Of a stretch of 49,182 bases of DNA, positions 1-8,467 are shown one piece after another (within the stretch, counting starts at the first letter, position 1; the number at the start of each line of letters is the position of its first letter). The notes under the pieces are model-generated. The model was not told the origin of the DNA. It did no database searches and saw only the letters and a program-made list of their open reading frames with translations. Origin of the DNA: Acidipila sp. (lineage in GTDB: Bacteria > Acidobacteriota > Terriglobia > Acidiferrales > UBA7541); assembly GCA_010365215.1 (NCBI GenBank), contig JAAFGT010000024.1:1-49182 (forward strand), read 5' to 3'. The position numbers and the translations under genes are program-made.

Positions 1-2
1 GA

Positions 3-275
3 CTGTTATGGATGGACCTCGTCGGATACTGCCACCAGGACGCGAAGATGTGTGCGGGCATTTCGCGCGGGCTTGCCCCCTACACAGCGGGGCAGGTGAA
101 ACTCGACAACAATGGAAAAGGCGCGCTCGCGCAAGCCGTCCCCGCGGGGACGTACTACGTTACGGGAAGCGGCGTCATCGATAACCACGCTATTTTTTGG
201 GGTTTAAAAGTTGACCTCAAGCCGGGGGCCAATTCCGTGGTCCTCGATCAGCGCAACGGGCAGCCCCTCAACTAA
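3..275 (+). CDS. C-terminal end of a hypothetical secreted-type protein (5' truncated by window)
   Basis: The frame is open to the left edge (codons at 3, 6 and 9 are sense), so the ATG at 12 is probably internal and this is the tail of a longer gene. The visible 90 or so residues contain two Cys, a GTYYVTGSG stretch and a polar end QRNGQPLN. The strand-like alternation resembles a small beta domain of a carboxypeptidase-regulatory or transthyretin type, but I do not recognise a family. It stops at TAA 273-275, directly before a decayed DUF72 gene. No function can be assigned from this fragment. Confidence 0.5.
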   Translation: MLWMDLVGYCHQDAKMCAGISRGLAPYTAGQVKLDNNGKGALAQAVPAGTYYVTGSGVIDNHAIFWGLKVDLKPGANSVVLDQRNGQPLN

Positions 276-291
276 CTGCCGCCACCCGGTG

Positions 292-671
292 ATTTCGCCG
301 CAGCGGAGTTTATCCCGCCAAGCCAAGACGGCGTTCGCGTGCAGAGTGAGACGTAATGTGCTGGAGTTCCGGCACGCCAGCTGGTGGAATGGGAAAGTTT
401 TCGCGGCTTTCCGCGAGACGGGCACGATTTTTGCTCGTGCAGCAGCCCCAAGCTGCCGGACGAGCTGGTGAAGATTGCTGGTGACGTTTACATCCGCTTT
501 CATGGCGTGCGCCAGTGGTATCGGCACGACTATTCCGCGGAAGAATTGGCGGTGTGGTCCGAGCGTATCCGAAAAAGCGGCGCTACCCGGGTGTGGGCTT
601 ACTTCAATAATGACCGGGAAGACGCGATAAAGAATGCGACCATGTTCTTGCGCCAGAACACCAAACGATAA
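292..671 (+). pseudogene. DUF72 (YecE family) remnant, 5' truncated and frameshifted
   Basis: Two frames together read as the C-terminal half of a DUF72/YecE protein. Frame 1 (about 292-430) gives NVLEFRHASWW, matching the family's FEFRHxSW motif. Frame 3 (about 425-671) gives PKLPDELV, then YIRFHG, WYRHDYS and YFNNDREDAIKNA, the classic C-terminal signature. A one-base shift near 425-432 separates the halves. DUF72 proteins are usually about 240-280 residues, so roughly the first half is missing; the remnant begins right after the preceding stop at 275. The family is TIM-barrel-like and of unknown function. A sequencing error could explain the shift but not the missing N-terminus. Confidence 0.75.
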
Positions 672-682
672 AGAACGTGCTC

Positions 683-2476
683 TTAGAATTTGTAGACGAT
701 ATCCATTTGCAGGCGCTTCAGGAAACGCTCAGAGGTACCCAAGGGCCGCCCGAAAAGCCCGGTGAATTCCAAAAGGACGTTCCTGTGGGCCTGATAAAAA
801 ACCTCCGCACGATGATTGGCCACGTTGCTGCTCTGCCGAATATCGCTGAAGTTGAACGCACCCATCACCGCTTCACGCTCGATGCGGAGGAACGTGTAAG
901 CGAGCGTCCAGTCTCCTCTTTCCTGCGTGCGGCCCACGCGCGCCTCCACCCAGTAGCCGTGTTTTTGTCTGGAATTGCAGGTGACACTGGCCGGCGGCGT
1001 GAAGAGGCCGCCACTGGGCACGCTCACACTGTAGCCGGGCAGGCCGTTGCTCAGCACGGCGTTTGCGGGAAGGGAACTGACGTTGCCGCAGGCGCGCGTG
1101 TTTTGAACGTAGTCGAATAGAAGAACGGCGGGGAAACGGTCCCATCCCGTTTTGAAATCGTTGCGCAGGATCACGTCGAGGAGTCCAAATTTCGAGGCGA
1201 ACTGGACGGGGCCACCGGGCGTAAACGTGGTGGAAAATGTGGGAACGCCGCCGGGCAGGGTAGTGGTGACCGCACCGGTGGGGACCGTGGCGAAGACGTT
1301 CTGCACTGTGGAGCCGCCCAGCCGGAAAATATTGCCTAACTGCTGGGGAGTGTTCGGAGCGTTAAGCGCTAACGCAATGGAGTCGGCGCGGTGATAATCG
1401 TAGAAGGCGATGTAAGCGGCGGCTTTCCATGCCGGTGTAAATTCCCAGTTGGTGCCGAGCTGGCCTCCGTAGACAAAGCTGCTGTTGACCCGGCGCACGT
1501 TGGCGCCGGAGCCCCCGTTGGTGGCGTTGCCGGCCACGTTGTTGAATGGCAGCTCGAATCCGACCACGGTGATTTTTTTTAGAATGGGCGTGTGCACGCC
1601 GAAGGCCAGCATTTGCGCCGCGCCTTCGGGGTTCAAGTCGTTATCCCAGGTCATCTCCGTACGGTAAAAGGGATACGCGAATTTTCCGACGGTCAGGGTG
1701 AACGGCTTGAAAAAACTCGGGTTATATTTTATGAAAAAGCGATCGAGCAGGAAAAATTTCCGTGTGTAGTAGGCGGAGAGCGTCTGGTTGGTGGAGATAG
1801 GGTCGTTGATGTCGCCCGATGCCACGCTGAAGCCGCCGCTCAATTGGTCGTTAATTTTTGCATCGGCATTGAATCGCAGGCGCACGCGCGTGCGCACCTG
1901 CTCCAGGGGATTGACTGACTGCCCTGCAACCGTGGCCACCGGGCCGCCCCAGAAGGGCTCGACGCGAAAGCGAACGTCGCCACCGAAAGTAAACGGATTG
2001 GACTTTTTGATGGCTTCGACGGTTTTGCTGGAGTTTCCTACCTCGGTCTCGAGCTTGCCGATTTTCTGGCTGGAGTCTTCTTGCGGGGCTGCGCCGGCGA
2101 TGGCCGCGCCTTCGCCGCGCGGCGCAGAAACCACAGCCGAATCCGTGGGCGCAATTTGGTAGCGCTTCTCGAGGGCATCAATCTTGGCGTTCTGCTCGCG
2201 CAAAATGCTGCGCTGGGATTCGAGCTCGCGGGACTGCTCCAGGAGGAGGTCTTTGAGTTGCTGTAGCTCGCGTTCCATGCTGGCGCTTGAGCTAGATGCA
2301 TCGGTGGCGGCCGCGGCCTCGCTAACCGGCTCCACCGGCTTGGCCGGCGGACGCGTTTCCGTTGAGGCACTCACCGCTTTGGCATCCTTTTTGGCATCGC
2401 TTTTATCCGGGGTGCCGGCGAATGCGGACGCGGCCGTAGTGCTCAATATCAACATCCACGTAAGTACCAATCTCAT
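683..2476 (-). CDS. Putative outer-membrane porin with N-terminal coiled coil
   Basis: About 597 residues. The chosen start is the ATG at 2476, preceded by GGGAGGG at good spacing; it begins directly with a signal peptide (MRLVLTWMLILSTTAASAFA). The longer frame to 2512 would add 12 polar residues before the signal. An Ala/Ser/Lys-rich linker follows, then a heptad-rich coiled coil (ELQQLKDLLLEQSRELESQ region), as in porins that trimerise or bind peptidoglycan. The rest has alternating aromatic/polar strands and ends in VYKF with a terminal Phe, the usual beta-barrel sorting signal. It fits the putative porin family (Porin_5-like) common in Acidobacteria. Substrate unknown. It is convergent with the DUF72 remnant. 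Confidence 0.75.
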   Translation of the reverse strand: MRLVLTWMLILSTTAASAFAGTPDKSDAKKDAKAVSASTETRPPAKPVEPVSEAAAATDASSSSASMERELQQLKDLLLEQSRELESQRSILREQNAKIDALEKRYQIAPTDSAVVSAPRGEGAAIAGAAPQEDSSQKIGKLETEVGNSSKTVEAIKKSNPFTFGGDVRFRVEPFWGGPVATVAGQSVNPLEQVRTRVRLRFNADAKINDQLSGGFSVASGDINDPISTNQTLSAYYTRKFFLLDRFFIKYNPSFFKPFTLTVGKFAYPFYRTEMTWDNDLNPEGAAQMLAFGVHTPILKKITVVGFELPFNNVAGNATNGGSGANVRRVNSSFVYGGQLGTNWEFTPAWKAAAYIAFYDYHRADSIALALNAPNTPQQLGNIFRLGGSTVQNVFATVPTGAVTTTLPGGVPTFSTTFTPGGPVQFASKFGLLDVILRNDFKTGWDRFPAVLLFDYVQNTRACGNVSSLPANAVLSNGLPGYSVSVPSGGLFTPPASVTCNSRQKHGYWVEARVGRTQERGDWTLAYTFLRIEREAVMGAFNFSDIRQSSNVANHRAEVFYQAHRNVLLEFTGLFGRPLGTSERFLKRLQMDIVYKF

Positions 2477-2720
2477 GCGACCCTCCCGCGAATTTATGCC
2501 GGACCCGACCATTACAAAGGGAGTTTACAACTTCGCGAGCAGCATCTGCGCGCGACGCGTTAAAGAACGCCCCCCGGCCTTACCCGTGTAAGGACAAGGG
2601 CACTATGAGGGAAAATTATGAATTCGGTGTCAGTACGATGTTAATTGTGTGTTACAGGGTGTGTTTCGGGATTATTACTCATACACTTGGGAGCTCGCCG
2701 CTGTCGCGGCGTGACTGCCC

Positions 2721-3644
2721 ATGACCGCTAAAATTATCTTTTTCGCCGCACTGCTGATTGCCGCCAGCAGTTTTGTTTCGCCGCCGGTCGCTTTAGCCAT
2801 GGGTTTGCTGTTCGGATTGATTTTCGTTCATCCGTTCCCCAAAGAGTCCGCGCGCGTAACGAGAATTCTTTTGCAGGTGTCCGTGGTCGGCCTGGGATTT
2901 GGCATGGACCTGCATCAAGTGCTAAAAGCGGGCCGCAGCGGGTTTTTGTACACGGTGCTCAGCATCAGCTTCGCCATGGCTGCGGGGATGGCGCTCGGCA
3001 AGCTCCTGCAGGTGCAGATCAAGAATGCGTTCTTGATTTCGATCGGCACGGCGATCTGCGGCGGTAGCGCCATTGCGGCTCTTGGGCCGATTATCCAGGC
3101 CACCGACGAGCAGATGGCGGTGTCACTGGGAACGATTTTTGTTCTTAACTCGGTAGCGCTGCTGATCTTTCCGGCCATCGGCGCCGCGCTGCATCTTACG
3201 CAGCAGCAGTTCGGGCTGTGGGCGGCGCTGGCCATCCACGACACCAGCTCGGTGGTAGGCGCGGCAGCCAAATATGGAGCGGTGGCGCTGGTGATAGGCA
3301 CGACGGTGAAGCTGGCTCGAGCATTGTGGATTGTTCCGTTTGCGGCGGGCGCCGCCGTGGCTTGCGGCGCGAAAACAAAAATAAAGTGGCCGTGGTTTAT
3401 CGGGTTGTTCTGCCTGGCGGCGCTGTGCAACACCTTATTTCCCCAGGCGGCTCCTGCTTTTGGCTTACTGACACGCATTGCGAAAGTTGGTTTGACCGTG
3501 ACGCTGTTCCTGATCGGCAGCGGCATTTCGCTTGCGACGCTGCGCCAGGTGGGCCCCCGGCCTTTATTACAGGGCGTGATTCTGTGGGCTATTGTTTCGG
3601 TGGGGTCGCTGTGGCTGATCCGTGGCGGATGGATCGCGCTTTAA
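2721..3644 (+). CDS. yeiH: YeiH/UPF0324 family putative sulfate exporter
   Basis: 307 residues made almost entirely of hydrophobic segments, about 9-10 membrane helices, the usual length for the UPF0324/YeiH (PSE) family. Family signatures visible are VVGLGFGMDL near residue 60, AICGGSAIAAL near 110, and the AIHDTSSVVGAA block near 175. The inner-membrane protein is annotated in the family as a putative sulfate exporter; the substrate is not shown by the sequence. The start ATG has no strong Shine-Dalgarno. The gene ends 24 bases from the convergent msrA stop. No LysR-type regulator, the common neighbour of yeiH, is present. Confidence 0.85.
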   Translation: MTAKIIFFAALLIAASSFVSPPVALAMGLLFGLIFVHPFPKESARVTRILLQVSVVGLGFGMDLHQVLKAGRSGFLYTVLSISFAMAAGMALGKLLQVQIKNAFLISIGTAICGGSAIAALGPIIQATDEQMAVSLGTIFVLNSVALLIFPAIGAALHLTQQQFGLWAALAIHDTSSVVGAAAKYGAVALVIGTTVKLARALWIVPFAAGAAVACGAKTKIKWPWFIGLFCLAALCNTLFPQAAPAFGLLTRIAKVGLTVTLFLIGSGISLATLRQVGPRPLLQGVILWAIVSVGSLWLIRGGWIAL

Positions 3645-3668
3645 TTTCCCTGTGGCTCCGCGCTGAAT

Positions 3669-4145
3669 TCACTGCGTCTTGCAATGCGCCGCCACGCCGC
3701 GCTTGGCAAAATACTGCTGGTGATATTCCTCGGCGCGCCAGAATTCGGAGGCGGGAGTAATTTCCGTGACGATGGGCCGCTTGAATTTTCCGCTGGCGTC
3801 CATCCGCGCCTTCGACGCTTTTGCCGCAGCCTCCTGTTCCGGCGTGTGTACAAAAATCGCCGAACGGTACTGCTTGCCGTGGTCGGGTCCCTGGCGGTTG
3901 AGCTGCGTCGGATCGTGATTCTCCCAAAAAACATTCAACAGATCGTCGTAGGAGACCTCCGCCGGGTCGTACTCCACTTCGACCACTTCGGCGTGGCCCG
4001 TGTTGCCGGCGCACACGTCCTGATACGTGGGATTTTTTAAGTGCCCGCCGGCGTATCCCACCGCTGCGGAGGCCACGCCCGGCACTTTTCGGAACTCCGT
4101 TTCCACTCCCCAGAAACATCCCGCGCCAAACGTCGCTTTTTCCAT
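3669..4145 (-). CDS. msrA: Peptide-methionine (S)-S-oxide reductase MsrA
   Basis: 158 residues, normal for a single-domain MsrA. It reduces the S-epimer of methionine sulfoxide in proteins using thioredoxin. The catalytic GCFWG motif lies at residues 9-13 (Cys10), followed by GYAGG, the [13 protein letters not shown] block and YHQQYF. A C-terminal Cys155 is a likely recycling cysteine. The open frame extends to 4388, but the upstream part overlaps the divergent dehydrogenase and is unlike MsrA. The ATG at 4145, preceded by GGGAGAG, is the real start. No msrB is adjacent. Confidence 0.95.
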   Translation of the reverse strand: MEKATFGAGCFWGVETEFRKVPGVASAAVGYAGGHLKNPTYQDVCAGNTGHAEVVEVEYDPAEVSYDDLLNVFWENHDPTQLNRQGPDHGKQYRSAIFVHTPEQEAAAKASKARMDASGKFKRPIVTEITPASEFWRAEEYHQQYFAKRGVAAHCKTQ

Positions 4146-4341
4146 GTTCGCTCTCCCAATCCCTTTGAGACAGTTCGCCGAGTTTCGGTTGCCTCTTATA
4201 GTCTTTCGCGATTTCCTGCGGAATTCAAGTTGTAATGTGCGCGGCCCGCCACCGCAACGGTCACACGAACTCGTGCTACGATCACTCGCAACCAATCTCG
4301 CAATCGGTAGACCTGAATATCGGAGCACCCGTCCCTGCTCT

Positions 4342-5388
4342 ATGAGCCGTATTCGAACGCATAATCTTTGTTTCCTCGGCTTCGGCAACGTAGGCCGTGC
4401 GCTGGTGCGCCTGCTCGAATCAAAAAAACGTGAACTACGGGAGTGCTACGGAATCCGTTGGCGTATCACCGGAGTGGCGACGCGCCGCATCGGCTGGACA
4501 GCCGATGCCCGGGGCCTGCGTCCCGACGGGCTGCTGAAGGATGTTTTTATTTCCAGTGAGGGCCAGCAGCGCGGTAAGCGATTGCCGGGTAAGAGCCGAA
4601 ATATCAGGGAATGGCTGCGCGCAGCCAGGGCCGACGTCCTCTTCGAAACCACGCCGCTCAATCGTCATGATGGGCAACCCGCCGTCGCGCACATTCGCGC
4701 CGCGCTCGAGTCCGGCGCTCATGCCATCACCGCCAACAAGGGGACGATCGTCTTTGCGTACGAGGAGCTGGCACGCCTGGCACGTAGAAAAGGGAAGCGT
4801 TTTCTATTCGAATCCACGGTCATGGACGGCGCGCCCATCTTTTCTCTTTTTCGCGAATCGCTGCCGGCCACCGAGCTCCGCGCGTTTCGCGGGATTTTAA
4901 ATTCCACGAGCAATCTGGTTCTTTCGCAGATAGAAGCCGGCCTCTCGCTCGAGGAAGCGGTAATCAAAGCGCAGGAACTCGGGATCGCCGAAGCGGAACC
5001 CTCCGACGATCTCGACGGTTGGGACGCGGCGGTCAAGGTAGCCGCGCTCTCGGCGGTCTTGTGGGGCATACCGCTCAAGCTGGATAAGATTTCGCGCTCC
5101 GGTATCCGCGCGCTAGACCCTGCGGTGATCCGTGCCGCCCGCGCGGATGGGCGTCCTTATAAGCTCGTGTGCAGCGCCCGCCGCGTGGGCAAGCGCGTGA
5201 AAGCCAGCGTAAAACTGCAGCAGGTGGATCCCTCCGATCCGCTTGCTGCGGTCGATGGAACATCGTCGTGTGTCGAATTCCGGATGGACGCGCTGCCCTC
5301 GCTCACGGTGACGGAGCGCGATCCGGGCATCGAGACGACCGCCTACGGCATGCTGGCGGATTTCATTCGCGCCGTGCGGGAAAGCTGA
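4342..5388 (+). CDS. hom: Homoserine dehydrogenase family protein (no ACT domain)
   Basis: 348 residues. It would reduce aspartate semialdehyde to homoserine with NAD(P)H (threonine/methionine branch). The N-terminus has the Rossmann motif GFGNVG at about residues 13-18. The family's catalytic half follows: ITANKG, the [11 protein letters not shown] block, [14 protein letters not shown] (usual form GI(L)NGTTNYIL, here with Ser for Gly) and [17 protein letters not shown]-terminal ACT domain, typical of feedback-regulated Hom (about 430 residues), is absent. The ATG at 4342 is chosen because the upstream extension to 4027 is antisense to msrA. The aminotransferase gene starts 109 bases downstream. 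The NSTSN variant leaves some doubt about the exact substrate. Confidence 0.8.
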   Translation: MSRIRTHNLCFLGFGNVGRALVRLLESKKRELRECYGIRWRITGVATRRIGWTADARGLRPDGLLKDVFISSEGQQRGKRLPGKSRNIREWLRAARADVLFETTPLNRHDGQPAVAHIRAALESGAHAITANKGTIVFAYEELARLARRKGKRFLFESTVMDGAPIFSLFRESLPATELRAFRGILNSTSNLVLSQIEAGLSLEEAVIKAQELGIAEAEPSDDLDGWDAAVKVAALSAVLWGIPLKLDKISRSGIRALDPAVIRAARADGRPYKLVCSARRVGKRVKASVKLQQVDPSDPLAAVDGTSSCVEFRMDALPSLTVTERDPGIETTAYGMLADFIRAVRES

Positions 5389-5497
5389 AGTGGACGGAGA
5401 ACTTAACCGCATCGCCGCGGCGATTGACAGCGCGAGACCGCTGTCATATCGTCCGTTAGCAGCGATAAAATTGCTTAGGTCTTACTCGAGGTGAGGA

Positions 5498-6628
5498 ATG
5501 CGGATCCCCAAGTTTGAAATGGAGCGCTGGCAGTCCCAGTGGGAGAACGTCGTCGAACTGAATATTTCCGAGAGCGGGGTAGTGCCACTCACCGTGCGCG
5601 AATTGATGGAAGGTAGCGGCGATGCCGGCAGCCTGCTCGACACCAAGCTGGGCTACCCGCAGTCGAATGGCGGCGAAAAACTGCGCGCCCATATCGCAGC
5701 GTTTTATCCCGGGGCAAGCCAGGAAAATGTGCTGGTTACCACGGGCACTGCGGAAGCGAATTATGTGGTGACCTGCGCGCTGGTGGAGCCGGGCGCGGAA
5801 GTGGTGATGATGCTGCCGAACTACATGCAGGTGGCGGGAGCGGTGCGCGGATTTGGCGGCGATATAAAACCGCTGTGGCTGCGCGAAGATTTGCGCTGGG
5901 CTCCGGATATGGACGAGCTGCGCCGCCTGGTGACCTCAAAAACAAAACTCATCGCCATTTGCAATCCAAACAATCCCACCGGCGCGGTGCTTACCGAAAA
6001 GCAGATGGATGAAATTTGCGCTATCGCGGCGAAGGCGGGGGCATGGATTCTGGCGGATGAAGTTTATCGCGGAGCGGAACTTGCTGGCGGTACCACGCCT
6101 ACTTTCTGGGGCCGCTACGAAAAGGTGCTTTGCACCGCGGGACTTTCCAAGGCTTTCGGCCTGCCCGGCCTGCGCATCGGATGGGTGGTGGGTCCGGCCG
6201 GCTTCGTCGAAAATCTTTGGGGCTACAAGGACTACACGACCATCGGCATCAGCATGCTCTCCGATCTTCTGGCCACGGTGGCGCTCGAGCCTGCGCGGCG
6301 CGAGAAAATATTCGAGCGCACGCGCGCCATCCTGCGGAAAAACTATCCCGTCCTGCGCGACTGGCTTGACCACCACGCCGACCTTTTGCGCTACGTGCCG
6401 CCGACTGCGGGCGCTATCGTGTACGTGGGTTACAATGCCAACCTGGGGTGGAAGTCCATGGAATTGGCCGAATCGCTGCGCGTCAAGAAGAGCGTGCTCA
6501 TCGTTCCGGCCTCGCAGTTCGAGATGGAAGGCTACCTGCGCATCGGCTTCGGTTACGAGCGGGAAATTCTGCAGAAAGCGCTCAGCCGCGTGGACGAAGT
6601 GATGTTCCGGCAAGTGGCCGCGGATTGA
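5498..6628 (+). CDS. PLP-dependent class I/II aminotransferase
   Basis: 376 residues, fold-type I PLP enzyme. Visible motifs are TTGTAEANY (81-89, cofactor phosphate region), NPNNPTG (156-162), DEVY (187-190) and GLSKAFGLPGLRIGW with Schiff-base Lys218. The sequence is closest in style to the aspartate/tyrosine aminotransferase group that also contains capreomycidine-synthase-like enzymes, so the substrate cannot be named. A start at 5498 is supported by GAGGTGAGGA just upstream (5489-5496). It follows a homoserine dehydrogenase on the same strand, suggesting amino-acid metabolism, but the 109-base gap makes co-transcription uncertain. A strong terminator follows. Confidence 0.85.
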   Translation: MRIPKFEMERWQSQWENVVELNISESGVVPLTVRELMEGSGDAGSLLDTKLGYPQSNGGEKLRAHIAAFYPGASQENVLVTTGTAEANYVVTCALVEPGAEVVMMLPNYMQVAGAVRGFGGDIKPLWLREDLRWAPDMDELRRLVTSKTKLIAICNPNNPTGAVLTEKQMDEICAIAAKAGAWILADEVYRGAELAGGTTPTFWGRYEKVLCTAGLSKAFGLPGLRIGWVVGPAGFVENLWGYKDYTTIGISMLSDLLATVALEPARREKIFERTRAILRKNYPVLRDWLDHHADLLRYVPPTAGAIVYVGYNANLGWKSMELAESLRVKKSVLIVPASQFEMEGYLRIGFGYEREILQKALSRVDEVMFRQVAAD

Positions 6629-6672
6629 GCGAAGCTGGTGTCGAAGTGTTTTCGAATCACCCCAAATAAAGG

Positions 6673-6712
6673 GAAGCCCTCGTCGCAAGGCTCGGACGAG
6701 GGCTTCGATTTT
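6673..6712. terminator. Strong hairpin terminator between convergent genes
   Basis: A perfect 12-bp stem (GAAGCCCTCGTC at 6673-6684 with GACGAGGGCTTC at 6695-6706) and a 10-base loop, followed by GATTTTC on the plus strand. It lies between the aminotransferase stop (6628) and the convergent secreted-protein stop (6734) and can serve both. Confidence 0.85.
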
Positions 6713-6733
6713 CAGGGGTACTTTCTTTAGAAG

Positions 6734-7621
6734 TTACGGCTTCTCGGCCCGCAGAAGTAAGCGCGTGCCGCTTTCAAGGTGCACGTTTTTATCGGACGAG
6801 ACCAACACTGAACCTTGCGTGCCATTTGATGCCTGCGAAGTGAGCGTTGTACCGCGCAGACCGAACACGCCGCTGCTGGTCGAAGTCAGCAGCCCCTTTG
6901 CATCCAATCCACCCGCGCCCGTTGCCGACACAGCGGAGTTCAAAGTTCCATTCGTTGCCCCGCCCACGGTTGATCCCAACGATCCCGTGGCTTGGGTTGC
7001 CGCGCCGGCTGTCGAGCCCACAGTGGACGCAGCGCCACCCAACAATCCGACGTTCGCTCGTCCTGATCCGGAGCCGGAGGTCGCGCCGGATCCGCCCATC
7101 GGCGTGAGGATGTTGTCATCGCCGCCAGCGGGTGAAGCCTGCGATTGAGCTGCCGCCACCGCTTGGATCACCACATGGAGCGGCACTTCCTGCCCATTCT
7201 TCAGGATCGCGCGGTCAAACATAAGTCCCAGAGTGGATTGAGACTGACTCTTGCCTCGCGCCTCAGCGTCGGTGACATGGCCGATCAGCTTGGCGCCTTT
7301 TGGGATTACTATCCGGCTATCGGACTTCACTGCATGTTCGCTGCGGGCCACAACCTCATCGCCAGCCTTATTCTTGCGCGCGTCCAGACTTTTCGAAAGC
7401 ACCGCATCGAAGGTGGTTCCCGTCTCCAAGCCCGCGGAGTTGTTGCCTGCCTCGGCGGATGCATTCGCGGAAGCATTGCCGGAAGCTTGAGCGCCGGGAC
7501 TCTTGCTGGCAGACGCGCTTGCCTGCGCCGACGTATCGGTGTGTGCGGTCGCTGAGTTCTGCGCCCACGCCGGGCTGGTGATAAGGGCTGCGACTAGCAG
7601 AAGGAACCATTTGCGATTCAT
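6734..7621 (-). CDS. Ala/Ser/Gly-rich secreted protein, conserved hypothetical
   Basis: 295 residues. A signal peptide (KWFLLLVAALITSPAWA) is followed by a low-complexity Ala/Ser/Asn stretch (about 25-65). A compact domain (about 70-165) has the pattern TFDAVLSKSLDARKNKAGD, IVIPKGAKLIGHV and LMFDRAILKNGQEVPL. That domain resembles the VirB10/TrbI-type small beta barrel, in which a pore or plug is described by 'liPkGs.liGrv'; this is a resemblance only, as no other secretion-system genes are here. The C-terminal 130 residues are Gly/Ala/Thr-rich, ending with a strand-forming tail. The ATG at 7621 with GGAGG nine bases upstream is chosen; a TTG at 7627 is possible. Confidence 0.6.
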   Translation of the reverse strand: MNRKWFLLLVAALITSPAWAQNSATAHTDTSAQASASASKSPGAQASGNASANASAEAGNNSAGLETGTTFDAVLSKSLDARKNKAGDEVVARSEHAVKSDSRIVIPKGAKLIGHVTDAEARGKSQSQSTLGLMFDRAILKNGQEVPLHVVIQAVAAAQSQASPAGGDDNILTPMGGSGATSGSGSGRANVGLLGGAASTVGSTAGAATQATGSLGSTVGGATNGTLNSAVSATGAGGLDAKGLLTSTSSGVFGLRGTTLTSQASNGTQGSVLVSSDKNVHLESGTRLLLRAEKP

Positions 7622-7863
7622 TTTCAAAAGCCTCCCGTATTAATTCTTTTTAGACGCGGCAGTGGTAAGACTTACCCAATAAGCTTCGATGCAGAATACG
7701 TGCCACTCGTTAACGTGCTTATTTTCAACGTTTTACTTAGCTCGGCGGTTCTGTTCGCTGCTCCGGAGAGTGTCAAAGTGAGCCAGTGCAGGCATTTTTT
7801 ACCCCTCCTTCCGTTTGCGTGGAGGCGCAATAATCATCTTATGAGCCATGCTAAAATCCTCGC

Positions 7864-8421
7864 GTGCGCCCCAACTTTTCGGATTCCAGCGTGGACTGGA
7901 AACCGGTTTCATCCGTAGCCCTCGCCGCATGGCTCGCGTTTTATGTATTTTTTCTGATTTACGCTGCGCGGGAGGACTCGGGCTTCCTCGCGCTGGATTA
8001 CGTCAATCTTGTCTTCCACGAAGCTGGGCATCCGCTGTTCAGCTGGTTCGGGTACACGCTGATGATTCTTGGCGGGACACTGGGCGAACTTCTGGTGCCC
8101 TCGCTGATTGGCATTTATTTCTACCGCCAGGGTGAAACCGCTGGTGTAGCCTTTTGCGCCTTCTGGTTCTTCGAGAATTTTCTCTACATCGGCACGTACA
8201 TGGCCGACGCGCGAACCCTGGCGCTGCCCCTGGTTGGCTCCGGCGATCACGACTGGGAAATCCTTTTTGGAGAGTGGGGTTTGCTGGTTCATGACCGGGA
8301 GATTGGCGGTTTTACCCGCAGGATTGGCTGGCTCGGCATGGTGTGCAGCATGGCCTGGCTGGCATGGATGTATGTTCGTAACCGCAGGCAGGAAAGACAG
8401 TTGACACCGGCCACGGATTGA
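7864..8421 (+). CDS. Multi-pass membrane protein with HEAGH metalloprotease-like motif
   Basis: 185 residues from a GTG start without clear ribosome-binding site. Hydrophobic segments at about 16-35, 44-51, 58-72, 75-86, 93-110 and 155-173. The zinc-protease signature HEAGH is at residues 52-56 beside a membrane segment, as in site-2/M50 or rhomboid-neighbour metalloproteases. A possible third metal ligand lies in the GSGDHDW segment near 125-131 or at the FWFFEN Glu near 104. The canonical M50 NPxxxxDG motif is not seen. I do not recognise the family; the protein could be an uncharacterised intramembrane metallopeptidase or a non-catalytic relative. Its neighbours (secreted protein, FecR protein) give no substrate. 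Confidence 0.65.
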   Translation: MRPNFSDSSVDWKPVSSVALAAWLAFYVFFLIYAAREDSGFLALDYVNLVFHEAGHPLFSWFGYTLMILGGTLGELLVPSLIGIYFYRQGETAGVAFCAFWFFENFLYIGTYMADARTLALPLVGSGDHDWEILFGEWGLLVHDREIGGFTRRIGWLGMVCSMAWLAWMYVRNRRQERQLTPATD

Positions 8422-8467
8422 AGTAACTAAGCAGTGCGGCTCTGGGCCCTAACCGAGGATAAAATCG

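Noticed and set aside
420-435. Near-perfect sigma-54 -24/-12 promoter (GGGCACGATTTTTGCT)
   Set aside because: It lies inside the DUF72 remnant at the frameshift, with no plus-strand gene downstream to drive before the convergent porin; the match is probably a coincidence of former coding sequence.
4146-4388. N-terminal extension of MsrA
   Set aside because: The extension is polar, overlaps the divergent dehydrogenase start and lacks any signal; the ATG at 4145 has a good ribosome site and matches family length.
7700-7918. 72-codon plus-strand frame before the HEAGH gene
   Set aside because: No family pattern, no ribosome site and overlap with the following gene.
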